NCBI GenBank assembly: GCA_002694585.1
Contig: NZMM01000094.1
Span: 1 to 42,081, forward strand
Length of the DNA: 42,081 bases
Direction: 5' to 3'
Origin: Methanobacteriota archaeon
GTDB lineage: Archaea; Thermoplasmatota; Poseidoniia; Poseidoniales; Poseidoniaceae
Within the stretch, counting starts at the first letter, position 1, and the number at the start of each line of letters is the position of its first letter. Positions 23,446 through 30,251 of the stretch are shown one piece after another. The notes beneath the pieces are model-generated. The model saw only the letters and a program-made list of their open reading frames with translations. It had not been told where the DNA came from and did no database searches. The position numbers and the translations under genes were made by a program.

Positions 23446-24480
23446 GTGAGTGAACCGACCACCCGAGGACTCGACCCTGCCTGGGTCGCCGATCAGATCG
23501 GCGCCGAGCGCGCCACGTTCGACGGCTTCATCGGCACCGGCCAGATTGGGCGCAACGCCCGGTTCTCGATCACCGGCCACGAGGCGACCTCGGTCGTGGT
23601 GAAGGTGCCCGCCGACGATCCGGGTGTCCGTCAGATCGGCTTCGATCAGGGGCTCTACCCCAAGGAGTGCCTCTTCTACCGTGAGATCGTCGACCTCGTC
23701 GAGGTTCGCACACCTCGTCCGCTGGCCGTCGACATCGATCCGGCAGCGGTCGACTTCGCGCTCGTCCTTGAGGACATGGCCCAGTCGGAGGCGGGCGACC
23801 AGTTCACCGAGGCGACCGACGACGAACTCTCGCTCGCCGTTGAGCAGGCCGCCCGGTTGCACGGGCCAACATGGGGGGCCGAACACGCCGCCCTACAGGA
23901 TCTCCGTGGTGGCGACGAAGGCCGGACGGCAATGGCAGGAATCCTCGAGATGTTCCTTCCGATGTGTCTCGATCGCCTCGACGGTCGCCTCGACGACGAC
24001 ACCATCCCGGTCCTGCACCGTTTCGTCGAGCTCGCCTCGCTCTGGCTCCACCGCAAGATCGCGACCGAAGGGCTCGTCCACGCCGACTTCCGGCCCGACA
24101 ACTTCCTCTTCGGTCGCACCGACGACGCACCGCCACTCGCCGTCGTCGACTGGCAGACCCTGACCATCGGCGCCTCGGTCTCCGATGTCGCCTACCTGCT
24201 CGGCGCCGCCATCGACCCGGCTCGTCGCCGTGAAGTCGAGCACGATCAGCTCGCCACCTATCGCGACCTGCTCGCCGGTTACGGCGTCGAGTACGACACC
24301 GAGACCTGTTGGGACGAGTACGCGCTTGCGTCGCTGCACGGCATCGTCGTCGGGATCACGGCGACGATCATGGCCACCGAGACCGAACGCGGAAACAACC
24401 TGTTCGCGTTAATGCTCAACCGGCACGCACGACACGCCATCGATGTCGACGCACTCGACCGTCTGGCGGCCCTCGCCTGA
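23446..24480 (+). CDS. aminoglycoside phosphotransferase-superfamily kinase-like protein
   Basis: A 344-residue protein with the APH/choline-kinase-like fold. The ATP-binding lysine is probably K53 in SVVVKVPADD. The catalytic loop is HADFRPDNFLFG, with H212, D214 and N219, and the metal-binding aspartate is D235 in VVDWQTLTIG. The family phosphorylates small alcohols, antibiotics or CoA-related substrates, so none is assigned. The GTG at 23446 is chosen because GAGG lies eight bases upstream and the residues before it look unstructured; the frame opens 12 codons earlier. It follows the LysR gene by 45 bases on the same strand and ends one base from the stop of the decayed LLM gene on the other strand. 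Confidence 0.85.
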   Translation: MSEPTTRGLDPAWVADQIGAERATFDGFIGTGQIGRNARFSITGHEATSVVVKVPADDPGVRQIGFDQGLYPKECLFYREIVDLVEVRTPRPLAVDIDPAAVDFALVLEDMAQSEAGDQFTEATDDELSLAVEQAARLHGPTWGAEHAALQDLRGGDEGRTAMAGILEMFLPMCLDRLDGRLDDDTIPVLHRFVELASLWLHRKIATEGLVHADFRPDNFLFGRTDDAPPLAVVDWQTLTIGASVSDVAYLLGAAIDPARRREVEHDQLATYRDLLAGYGVEYDTETCWDEYALASLHGIVVGITATIMATETERGNNLFALMLNRHARHAIDVDALDRLAALA

Positions 24481-24481
24481 A

Positions 24482-25037
24482 TCACCGCCGAAGGCGCGCG
24501 GCGACTTCGGCGATCACCTCGAGCTCGGTCTCAGGATCCGGGCCGCACGCCTTGAGGCTCAGCGTCTTGGCTCCTGCTTCGACGAAGGGTTCGAGAAAGG
24601 CGACGATGTCGTCGGCGGTGCCGACCGGCGTGTACTTCTCGAACGGCTCAAACGGCATGCCGTAGAACCGCTGCATCCCGGCGGCGACGTGGGTGCGTCC
24701 CTCGGCTGCGTCGTTGCCGACCCCGGCCCAGATCTGGAGGCCGTGGTGCCAGTCGACATCTCGATCGATACCGACCTGCTCGACAAGCGCCGTGCCCTCG
24801 GCGAAGCGCCAGGAGCATCACGCCCAGGCGGAGACCCGGGCGGGGCTCCAATGCGCCCAGCGCAGCGAGCCGGACCGGACCGTCGATCCCGCTGCCGTCG
24901 ATGAAACTGACATGATCCGCCGTGAAGACTTGATCGATGCCAGCGTCGGCGATCGCGGCAAGGGCGGCCCGCTGGGCATCCGGATCGAACCGGCCGAGAT
25001 CGTCCGGCGCGCTGAGGCCGATCTGCAGATCGCTCAT
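24482..25037 (-). pseudogene. LLM-class (F420-type) oxidoreductase remnant with internal deletion and frameshift
   Basis: The N-terminal part starts at the ATG at 25037 (MSDLQIGLSAPDDLGRFDPD) and runs to GLRLGVMLLALR at about 24803, a typical luciferase-like monooxygenase opening. Immediately after, the neighbouring frame resumes with VDWHHGLQIWAGVGND and continues to the natural family C-terminus (AVG-type GTADDIVAFLEPFVEAG and the final VIAEVAARLRR) at 24482. About 185 residues are encoded against roughly 290 expected, so around 100 central residues, including most of the flavin/F420 site, are gone and the ends are out of frame by one. It is preceded by the DUF1330 gene with an ATGA overlap, so it was once the third gene of that operon. 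Confidence 0.8.
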
Positions 25038-25453
25038 CCGAACGGATTGCTGACGGTCTCGATGTTGAGTTGGCCGGCGAGCCCGGCGGCGCGATGCACG
25101 GCCGCCTCGTTCCACTCCGGCGATGTCGACATCGCCCACAGCGCCGCACGATTCGGGTACTTGGCGATGGCGACCTCGTCCCAGAGTTCCTCGACCTGAC
25201 CGAGCGAGAGGAAGGTGACGTCCCCGACGAAGATCACCTCACCGTCGTACTGCCGGATGATCTGGCTTACGGCCTGGCCGTAGAGGCCGTACGCCTCGCG
25301 CCCGCTGAGGTCGGTCTCGCGTCCGTCCGCGTACTCGGCGCGCTCTTTGAACTTCAAGAGGTTGACCATGAAGATCGGCCCCTCAGGCCCCTCGGCCATC
25401 ATCTCGGTGATGCGGTCGGGGTCGGTCGGCAGGACCTCGTTGATCACGTCCAT
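25034..25453 (-). CDS. DUF1330-like protein
   Basis: A 139-residue soluble protein with a ferredoxin-like alpha/beta fold of the DUF1330 type. Indicators are the opening PIFMVNLLKFKERAEYADG and the strand-loop VIFVGDVTFLSLGQVEELWDEVAIAKYPNRAAL, followed by a helix ending in HRAAGLAGQ. The function of the family is unsettled. A very good ribosome-binding site, AGGAGG, sits eight bases before the ATG at 25453, and the gene begins 17 bases after the isochorismatase-like gene stops, so they form an operon. Its stop overlaps the start of the decayed LLM gene. Confidence 0.75.
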   Translation of the reverse strand: MDVINEVLPTDPDRITEMMAEGPEGPIFMVNLLKFKERAEYADGRETDLSGREAYGLYGQAVSQIIRQYDGEVIFVGDVTFLSLGQVEELWDEVAIAKYPNRAALWAMSTSPEWNEAAVHRAAGLAGQLNIETVSNPFG

Positions 25454-25470
25454 TGTGTGCTCCTCCTGGA

Positions 25471-26022
25471 TCAACCGAAGGCGGCGTCGGCGGTGGGCAC
25501 GGTGCCCGTCTCCCGACCTTCCACCGCGTGCAGGCTCCACATCAAGTTCGCGTGCGAGATCACCGAAGCAGGATCGGTGCCGCCCCACTCGCTGAGGTCC
25601 TCGGTGGTGTGGGCATCGCTGACCAGGACGGCGCCGTAGCCGCGGGCGACCGCTCCATGAAGGGTCGATGTGATGCAGGCATCGGTCTGCGCGCCAGCGA
25701 CCACCAACGACCCGACGTCGAGCCCGGCGAGTACGGCATCGAGTTCGGTGGCCTCGAAGGCGTCGCCATAGGTCTTGTCCACGACCGGTTCGGCGTCGGC
25801 GACCGCAAGCTCGGGAACGAGCTGCCAGGCCGCAGAGCCGTGTTCGAGCTCGTCGTCGCCGTGCATGACCCACACGACCGGCGTATTGGCAGCACGCGCC
25901 CGATCCACAAGCGTCGAGATGTTGGCGACGACCTCGTCGCGGCGAATCGATGGCTCCATCACCCCGACCTGCACGTCGACGATGAGCAGAGCGGTTCCCG
26001 GTCGGTCGGTGGGGATCGTCAT
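25471..26022 (-). CDS. isochorismatase-like cysteine hydrolase
   Basis: A 183-residue cytoplasmic hydrolase of the isochorismatase-like family. The catalytic triad appears as D16 in ALLIVDVQVG, K83 in VVDKTYGDAF and C116 in VVAGAQTDACITST; the family cis-peptide precedes the last motif. Members hydrolyse amides or esters such as nicotinamide, carbamoyl sarcosine or isochorismate, and the substrate here cannot be told. The start at 26022 has TAGGAT 6 bases upstream, so it is probably transcribed on its own leaderless mRNA together with the DUF1330 gene. The GntR gene ends 21 bases upstream. Confidence 0.9.
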   Translation of the reverse strand: MTIPTDRPGTALLIVDVQVGVMEPSIRRDEVVANISTLVDRARAANTPVVWVMHGDDELEHGSAAWQLVPELAVADAEPVVDKTYGDAFEATELDAVLAGLDVGSLVVAGAQTDACITSTLHGAVARGYGAVLVSDAHTTEDLSEWGGTDPASVISHANLMWSLHAVEGRETGTVPTADAAFG

Positions 26023-26028
26023 GGCCGG

Positions 26029-26034
26029 ATCCTA
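26029..26034 (-). promoter_or_regulatory. -10 element of the isochorismatase-like operon
   Basis: On the minus strand TAGGAT ends 6 bases before the ATG at 26022. Confidence 0.5.
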
Positions 26035-26043
26035 CGAGGGCGG

Positions 26044-26805
26044 TTAGTCGGCTGCAGGGCGTAGATCGGACCGGCCGCTCGGCGACCACTCCGAGACGAA
26101 GCGATAGCGATCGCCGCGAATCAGGGTCGTTCGCCACTCGACCGGTGTTCCGTTGTGGATACCGAGCCGCTCAAGTCCGAAGACGGCGGCCCCCGACGGG
26201 AGGTCGAGAAGCGCACGGTCCGCTGGCGGCGGTACAAGCGGGGAAAGCCGTTCCCAACCGGCGGTCGGGGGCGGGGCGCCGATCCGGCTCATCTCGTCGT
26301 AGAGCGCCGTGTGGGTCCAATCGACCGAAAGCAACGGCTCGACAACGGCCAACGGCAGCCACGCCCGGTCGACGGCGAGCGGCTCTCCACCGGCCCGCCG
26401 GAGCCGGGCGAGATGGAACAACTCGGTGTCCTCGTCAATCTGCAGCCGGGCCGCAGCGATCGAGTCGGTGACCACCGCAAGCTCCAACACCTCGCTGGCC
26501 TGTTCGGTTCCGGTCGACTCGATCGACTGGAACAGCGAGTACAGGGTGCCGAGCGGTTGTTCGAACTCGCTGCGGTTGATGACCGTGCCCCGGCCCCGTT
26601 CGCGCTTGAGGATCCCGGTCTTGTTGAGATGACGGATCGCTTCGCGCACGGTGTGGCGGCTGACCTCGTAGCCCTCGGTCAGCTCGAGATCGGTCGGGAA
26701 CCGACCGTCGCTGAACTCTCCCGCATCGATGCGGCGACGCAGCTCAGCCTCGAGCTGCGCCCACAACGGCACCGGGTCGGCGCGGTCGAGCGGCACAAGC
26801 GGCAT
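26044..26805 (-). CDS. GntR-family regulator, HutC type
   Basis: A 253-residue regulator. Residues about 8-75 form a GntR winged helix (PLWAQLEAELRRRIDAGEF, then SRHTVREAIRHLNKTGILKRERGRGTV), followed by a UTRA/HutC-like effector domain from about 90 with FHLARLRRAGGEPLAVDRAW and the C-terminal RYRFVSEWSP. HutC-type regulators sense amino acids, sugars or phosphonates. I use the ATG at 26805 because a TTGCAT-N17-CAGATT promoter lies directly upstream; an in-frame ATG 12 codons earlier would fall inside it. Two palindromes in this promoter suggest autoregulation. The neighbouring isochorismatase operon is a possible target. Confidence 0.88.
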   Translation of the reverse strand: MPLVPLDRADPVPLWAQLEAELRRRIDAGEFSDGRFPTDLELTEGYEVSRHTVREAIRHLNKTGILKRERGRGTVINRSEFEQPLGTLYSLFQSIESTGTEQASEVLELAVVTDSIAAARLQIDEDTELFHLARLRRAGGEPLAVDRAWLPLAVVEPLLSVDWTHTALYDEMSRIGAPPPTAGWERLSPLVPPPADRALLDLPSGAAVFGLERLGIHNGTPVEWRTTLIRGDRYRFVSEWSPSGRSDLRPAAD

Positions 26806-26812
26806 GACCTGC

Positions 26813-26841
26813 AATCTGCCCTCGCTGTCCGGACAATGCAA
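26813..26841 (-). promoter_or_regulatory. promoter of the GntR gene
   Basis: On the minus strand TTGCAT (26836-26841) is followed by 17 bases and CAGATT (26813-26818), which ends 7 bases before the ATG at 26805. Confidence 0.45.
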
Positions 26842-26850
26842 ACAATTGTC
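26826..26850. promoter_or_regulatory. overlapping GntR operator palindromes
   Basis: TGTCCGGACA (26826-26835) is a perfect 10-base palindrome inside the promoter spacer. GACAAT (26832-26837) and ATTGTC (26845-26850) form a second inverted repeat around 7 bases that covers the -35. Both positions suit repression of the GntR gene by its own product. Confidence 0.6.
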
Positions 26851-26878
26851 TGGATTCGTCCGGCCCGGCGACCGAGAG

Positions 26879-27202
26879 TCAGTCGTGATCCTTGCCGGTG
26901 TCGGTCGCCAGGTCGTCTCGACCGATCGGTACCGGTTCGGTGCGATGCACGGCCCGGAACAGGAGATGCACGGCGACCGGCAGGGTCAACACGAGAGCCA
27001 CCGCCACGACGAGGAACTCGGCCCGACCGGCCCAGCCGGTCTCGAGCGACGCGCCGATCGCGACAAGCAGGAAGGCGATCGGGCTGGCCTTGCCGGCTGC
27101 GTGGAATCGGGCGTAGGGGGTGCGGAACCGCAGCATGCCGATGCCGGACAGCAACGACACGAAACTGCCGAGCAGGACGAAGGCGGCGGCGACTGGACTC
27201 AT
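26879..27202 (-). CDS. mrpG: Mrp/Mnh Na+/H+ antiporter subunit G
   Basis: A 107-residue small membrane subunit of the Mrp sodium/proton antiporter, with three helices. FVSLLSGIGMLRFRTPYARFHAAGKAS is split by the invariant R-T-P-Y-A-R-x-H-A motif (residues about 27-35) that identifies MnhG. The polar tail after residue 88 faces the cytoplasm. Last gene of the seven-gene operon; its ATG overlaps the mrpF stop by four bases. The GntR promoter begins 38 bases downstream on the same strand. Confidence 0.92.
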   Translation of the reverse strand: MSPVAAAFVLLGSFVSLLSGIGMLRFRTPYARFHAAGKASPIAFLLVAIGASLETGWAGRAEFLVVAVALVLTLPVAVHLLFRAVHRTEPVPIGRDDLATDTGKDHD

Positions 27203-27459
27203 GTCGCACGCTCCTCATACTCGATGAAGCGGCTCGCAGCGACGGTGGCCGTGAACCCGACAATCGCCATGACGGCGAGCACCGGAACGAGGCGGGTCGA
27301 GCCGGTGTCGGCCGCATCCACGGCGACCGCACTCATGATCGACACGACGCCGACATCCAGGGCGACAACACGATCAGCGAGCGTCGGGCCGATGGCCGCA
27401 CGGATACCGGCAGTGACGAACGTGAGCCCGAAAACGATGAGCGCAATGCTGGCGATCAC
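27199..27459 (-). CDS. mrpF: Mrp/Mnh Na+/H+ antiporter subunit F
   Basis: An 86-residue three-helix subunit. The GPTLADRVVALDV motif near residues 24-36 is the MnhF hallmark, and the C-terminal ATVAASRFIEYEE helix end is also typical. It overlaps mrpE and mrpG by four bases each, so translation is coupled along the operon. Confidence 0.92.
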   Translation of the reverse strand: MIASIALIVFGLTFVTAGIRAAIGPTLADRVVALDVGVVSIMSAVAVDAADTGSTRLVPVLAVMAIVGFTATVAASRFIEYEERAT

Positions 27460-27974
27460 GACGGCACCTCGGAATCGGTGGGCATCGGGAGGGCCCGACA
27501 GGCAAGGTCGGCGAGTTCCTGCACATGCTCCGCAGTAGCTTCGGCCCGCTCGGCATGGAGAATGTGGAGATAGATCCGGCTGGTGTCGGGGTCGACGTCG
27601 ATCACGGCGGTGCCCGGCGTGACGGTGACCGCAACCGCGATCAACATCATGTGGGCCCGAGCGTTGCTGGGCAGATCGACACCGATGATCGCTTCCTCGG
27701 TGTAGTCGGTCGGGGTGATGACCTCATAGGCAACGTTGAACGTCGACATGACGAGGTCCTGGCCGACGATCGCACCAAGTTTCAGAAGGGGGCGCAGGCG
27801 GACCCCACCGATACCGGCGGGACCGACGCTTCGGTGGCTCACGACGACCGCGACCAGCAGGCCCGACACGATGTTGGCGATCGACAACCGATTCCAGAGC
27901 GCACACCACGCAGCGACGAGGCCGACGATGAGGATCACCCGACGGCTCGGGAAGTGACGCCGCAGGAGCCTCAC
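27456..27974 (-). CDS. mrpE: Mrp/Mnh Na+/H+ antiporter subunit E
   Basis: A 172-residue subunit with two or three N-terminal helices and a soluble domain. VTPGTAVIDVDPDTSRIYLH at about 116-135 is the conserved MnhE signature, and LIWNRLS-like helix residues precede it. It helps assemble the complex and needs the other six subunits. ATGA overlaps join it to mrpD and mrpF. Confidence 0.9.
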   Translation of the reverse strand: MRLLRRHFPSRRVILIVGLVAAWCALWNRLSIANIVSGLLVAVVVSHRSVGPAGIGGVRLRPLLKLGAIVGQDLVMSTFNVAYEVITPTDYTEEAIIGVDLPSNARAHMMLIAVAVTVTPGTAVIDVDPDTSRIYLHILHAERAEATAEHVQELADLACRALPMPTDSEVPS

Positions 27975-29455
27975 GACACCACCGCCTCGATGTAGGCACT
28001 CGGGTTGAGCAAGTCGGCAGCAGCACGCTCGCCCAGATCCCAGAGCGGACCAAAGGACGCAGCAATCGCAAGCGAAGCGACCAGCGCAACCGCCGTGGCA
28101 CCGACCATCAGGCGGTGACCGGGACGAAGGATCCGGATGGGGGTCGCTGATTCGTCGTCGCCAGATCCCCAGAACACCCCGGTCCAGATCTTCACCATCG
28201 ACACGAGGGTAAGGACGCTGTTGGCGAGGGCGATGACGACGATCGGCACCACCACCTTCTCGATGCCGGCATCGACGAGCGCGAGCTTGGCGACGAAGCC
28301 CGAGAACGGCGGGATACCGGCGAGGCTGAGCGCCGGCAACGCGAACAACACGGCGAGCAGCGGCTGACGCTGAGCAAGCCCACCGATCTTGTCAAGCGCC
28401 GAGGTTCCTTCTCGCTCCTCGATGAGCCCGCCGACGAGGAACAGCACCGTCTTCACCGGGATGTGGTGCACGAGGAAGACGATGGCACCGGCGACGCCGG
28501 CAAGGGTGAACAGGCCGAGGCCCATCAGCATGTAGCCGATCTGGCTGATGATGTGGAACGACAGGATGCGCTTGACGTCGTCTTGGGCGAGCGCACCGGC
28601 AACGCCGATCACCATCGTCAGAGCCGCCAGGGTGAGGATGAGCGGCCCGAGGTCGTCCATGCCGGTCAACACATGGAACCGAATCAGGACGTACACCCCG
28701 ATCTTGGTCAGCAAGCCGGCGAACACGGCGGTGATCGTGGTGGGCGCCGTCGGGTAGCTGTCGGGAAGCCACGAGAACAGCGGGAAGATGGCGGCCTTGG
28801 TGCCGAACACGACGAGGAACCACAGGCCGATGCCCCATCGCAGCGGATCGTCGAGTTCGGGGATGCGCTCGGCCAGCAGGGCCAGATTGACCGTGCCGGT
28901 CGAGGCGTAGACGACGGCGAGGCCGACGAGGAAGAGGGTTGAGGCGAAAAGGTTCATCGCCACGTAGGTCATGCCCGAACGGATCTGGCCGCGACGGCCC
29001 TGGTGGGTCAGCAGCACATAGCTGGAGACGAGGATCAGCTCGAAGGCGACGAAGAGCGTGAAGAGGTCGCCGGTGAGGAAGGCGAGCACCACCCCGGAGG
29101 TCAGCACCAGCAGCAGTGGCCCGGACAGTTGGGGGTCGGCGCCCCACGCAGTGCGCCGCTGTCCGATGGCGAAGAGCTGTACCACCAGGATCGTGGCCAT
29201 CGCGACCAGCAGGACGAGCGCCGCCATCAGATCGACGACGAGGACGATGCCGAGTTCGGGATCCCAGTCGCCGACGCGGAGCACGACCGTTCCCTCGGAC
29301 TCGACGTGAGCGAGCAGGATGCCGGCGATCGCCGTTGCGCCTGCGAGCGAGCCGACGGTGAGGATGTCGCGGACCCACTGCCGTTCGCCGGCGACGAAGC
29401 CGATTGCGGCGGCGAGCATCGGGACGACGACAAGGAGGCCGATGAGCGAGGTCAT
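27971..29455 (-). CDS. mrpD: Mrp/Mnh Na+/H+ antiporter subunit D
   Basis: A 494-residue proton-pumping-like membrane subunit related to NuoM/NuoN of complex I, with about fourteen helices. The key glutamate of helix 5 is E139 in FTLFVAFELILVSSYVLL, and the conserved lysine-bearing helix is seen in FGTKAAIFPLFSWLPDSYPTAP. SFHIISQIGYMLMGLGL matches the discontinuous helix region. With MrpA it forms the ion pathways of the antiporter. Four-base overlaps with mrpC and mrpE. Confidence 0.95.
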   Translation of the reverse strand: MTSLIGLLVVVPMLAAAIGFVAGERQWVRDILTVGSLAGATAIAGILLAHVESEGTVVLRVGDWDPELGIVLVVDLMAALVLLVAMATILVVQLFAIGQRRTAWGADPQLSGPLLLVLTSGVVLAFLTGDLFTLFVAFELILVSSYVLLTHQGRRGQIRSGMTYVAMNLFASTLFLVGLAVVYASTGTVNLALLAERIPELDDPLRWGIGLWFLVVFGTKAAIFPLFSWLPDSYPTAPTTITAVFAGLLTKIGVYVLIRFHVLTGMDDLGPLILTLAALTMVIGVAGALAQDDVKRILSFHIISQIGYMLMGLGLFTLAGVAGAIVFLVHHIPVKTVLFLVGGLIEEREGTSALDKIGGLAQRQPLLAVLFALPALSLAGIPPFSGFVAKLALVDAGIEKVVVPIVVIALANSVLTLVSMVKIWTGVFWGSGDDESATPIRILRPGHRLMVGATAVALVASLAIAASFGPLWDLGERAAADLLNPSAYIEAVVS

Positions 29456-29823
29456 GCGTCGTCCCCTTCGGCTTCGGTCTCGAGGGCGATGCGGCGATCT
29501 TCGAGATCGTCCTCGACAAGGTCGTCGCCCGTGAGCTGGGCCTGCCGGCGAGCAAGGGCCAACAGGAAGAGCGTCAGGCCGAACGAGATCACGATTGCGG
29601 TGAGGGCGAACGCCTGGGGAAGCGGGTCGGACAGTTCGTCCACCGGAGCGTCACCCGAAATGGGGCGCTCGCCGGCCTCCCCGCCGGCGGCGAGCAGCGC
29701 CACCACGGCCGCGTGGCCGAGCAGGGCGAACCCGAGCAGCATGCGGGTGAGCGACCGGGAGGTGATCAGATAGACGCCGACCGAGGTCAGGCCACCGACG
29801 ACGAGGGCGAGGGTGACACTCAT
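29452..29823 (-). CDS. mrpC: Mrp/Mnh Na+/H+ antiporter subunit C
   Basis: A 123-residue NuoK-like subunit with three helices. GVYLITSRSLTRMLLGFALLGHAA and DPLPQAFALTAIVIS (about residues 67-81) are diagnostic of MnhC. The final thirty residues are strongly acidic. Four-base overlaps with mrpB and mrpD. Confidence 0.93.
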   Translation of the reverse strand: MSVTLALVVGGLTSVGVYLITSRSLTRMLLGFALLGHAAVVALLAAGGEAGERPISGDAPVDELSDPLPQAFALTAIVISFGLTLFLLALARRQAQLTGDDLVEDDLEDRRIALETEAEGDDA

Positions 29824-30251
29824 ACCTGCACCTCGTCACGGCCGAGTTCGTCGGCGTCGAGGCCGTCGAAGACAGCGACGAAGAGGCCGACGACGATCGC
29901 CGTGACCCCCGCGTCGAACACCAACGCACTCCCGGACTTGACCTTGCCGAGCAGCGGCAGGGTCTCGGAGACGATGACCTGGTCGAGCAGCGGCTCGCCG
30001 CCGAGCAGCGGAGCGAGGGCGACCGCCGAAACCAATGCGGTACCGACGGCGAACCAACGGGCGGCGTCCTGAGGCCGGCCGATACCGGCGACGGTGCGCA
30101 GCGCGACAACTGCGCCGATCACGAGGCCGGCCGCGAAACCACCACCGGGCTGGTTGTGGCCGGCGAAGAAAAGAAAGGCGGCAACGAGCAGCGCAAGCGG
30201 ACTTGCGGCACGGATCGCGCTGCGGACAACGGGCGAACGACCGCGAATCAT
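29820..30251 (-). CDS. mrpB: Mrp/Mnh Na+/H+ antiporter subunit B
   Basis: A 143-residue four-helix subunit of the MnhB domain type. HNQPGGGFAAGLVIGAV at about 31-47 is the invariant MnhB motif. Here MnhB is a separate protein and MrpA carries the preceding DUF4040/MbhE-like part, the usual Group 1 arrangement. Four-base overlaps with mrpA and mrpC. Confidence 0.93.
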   Translation of the reverse strand: MIRGRSPVVRSAIRAASPLALLVAAFLFFAGHNQPGGGFAAGLVIGAVVALRTVAGIGRPQDAARWFAVGTALVSAVALAPLLGGEPLLDQVIVSETLPLLGKVKSGSALVFDAGVTAIVVGLFVAVFDGLDADELGRDEVQV

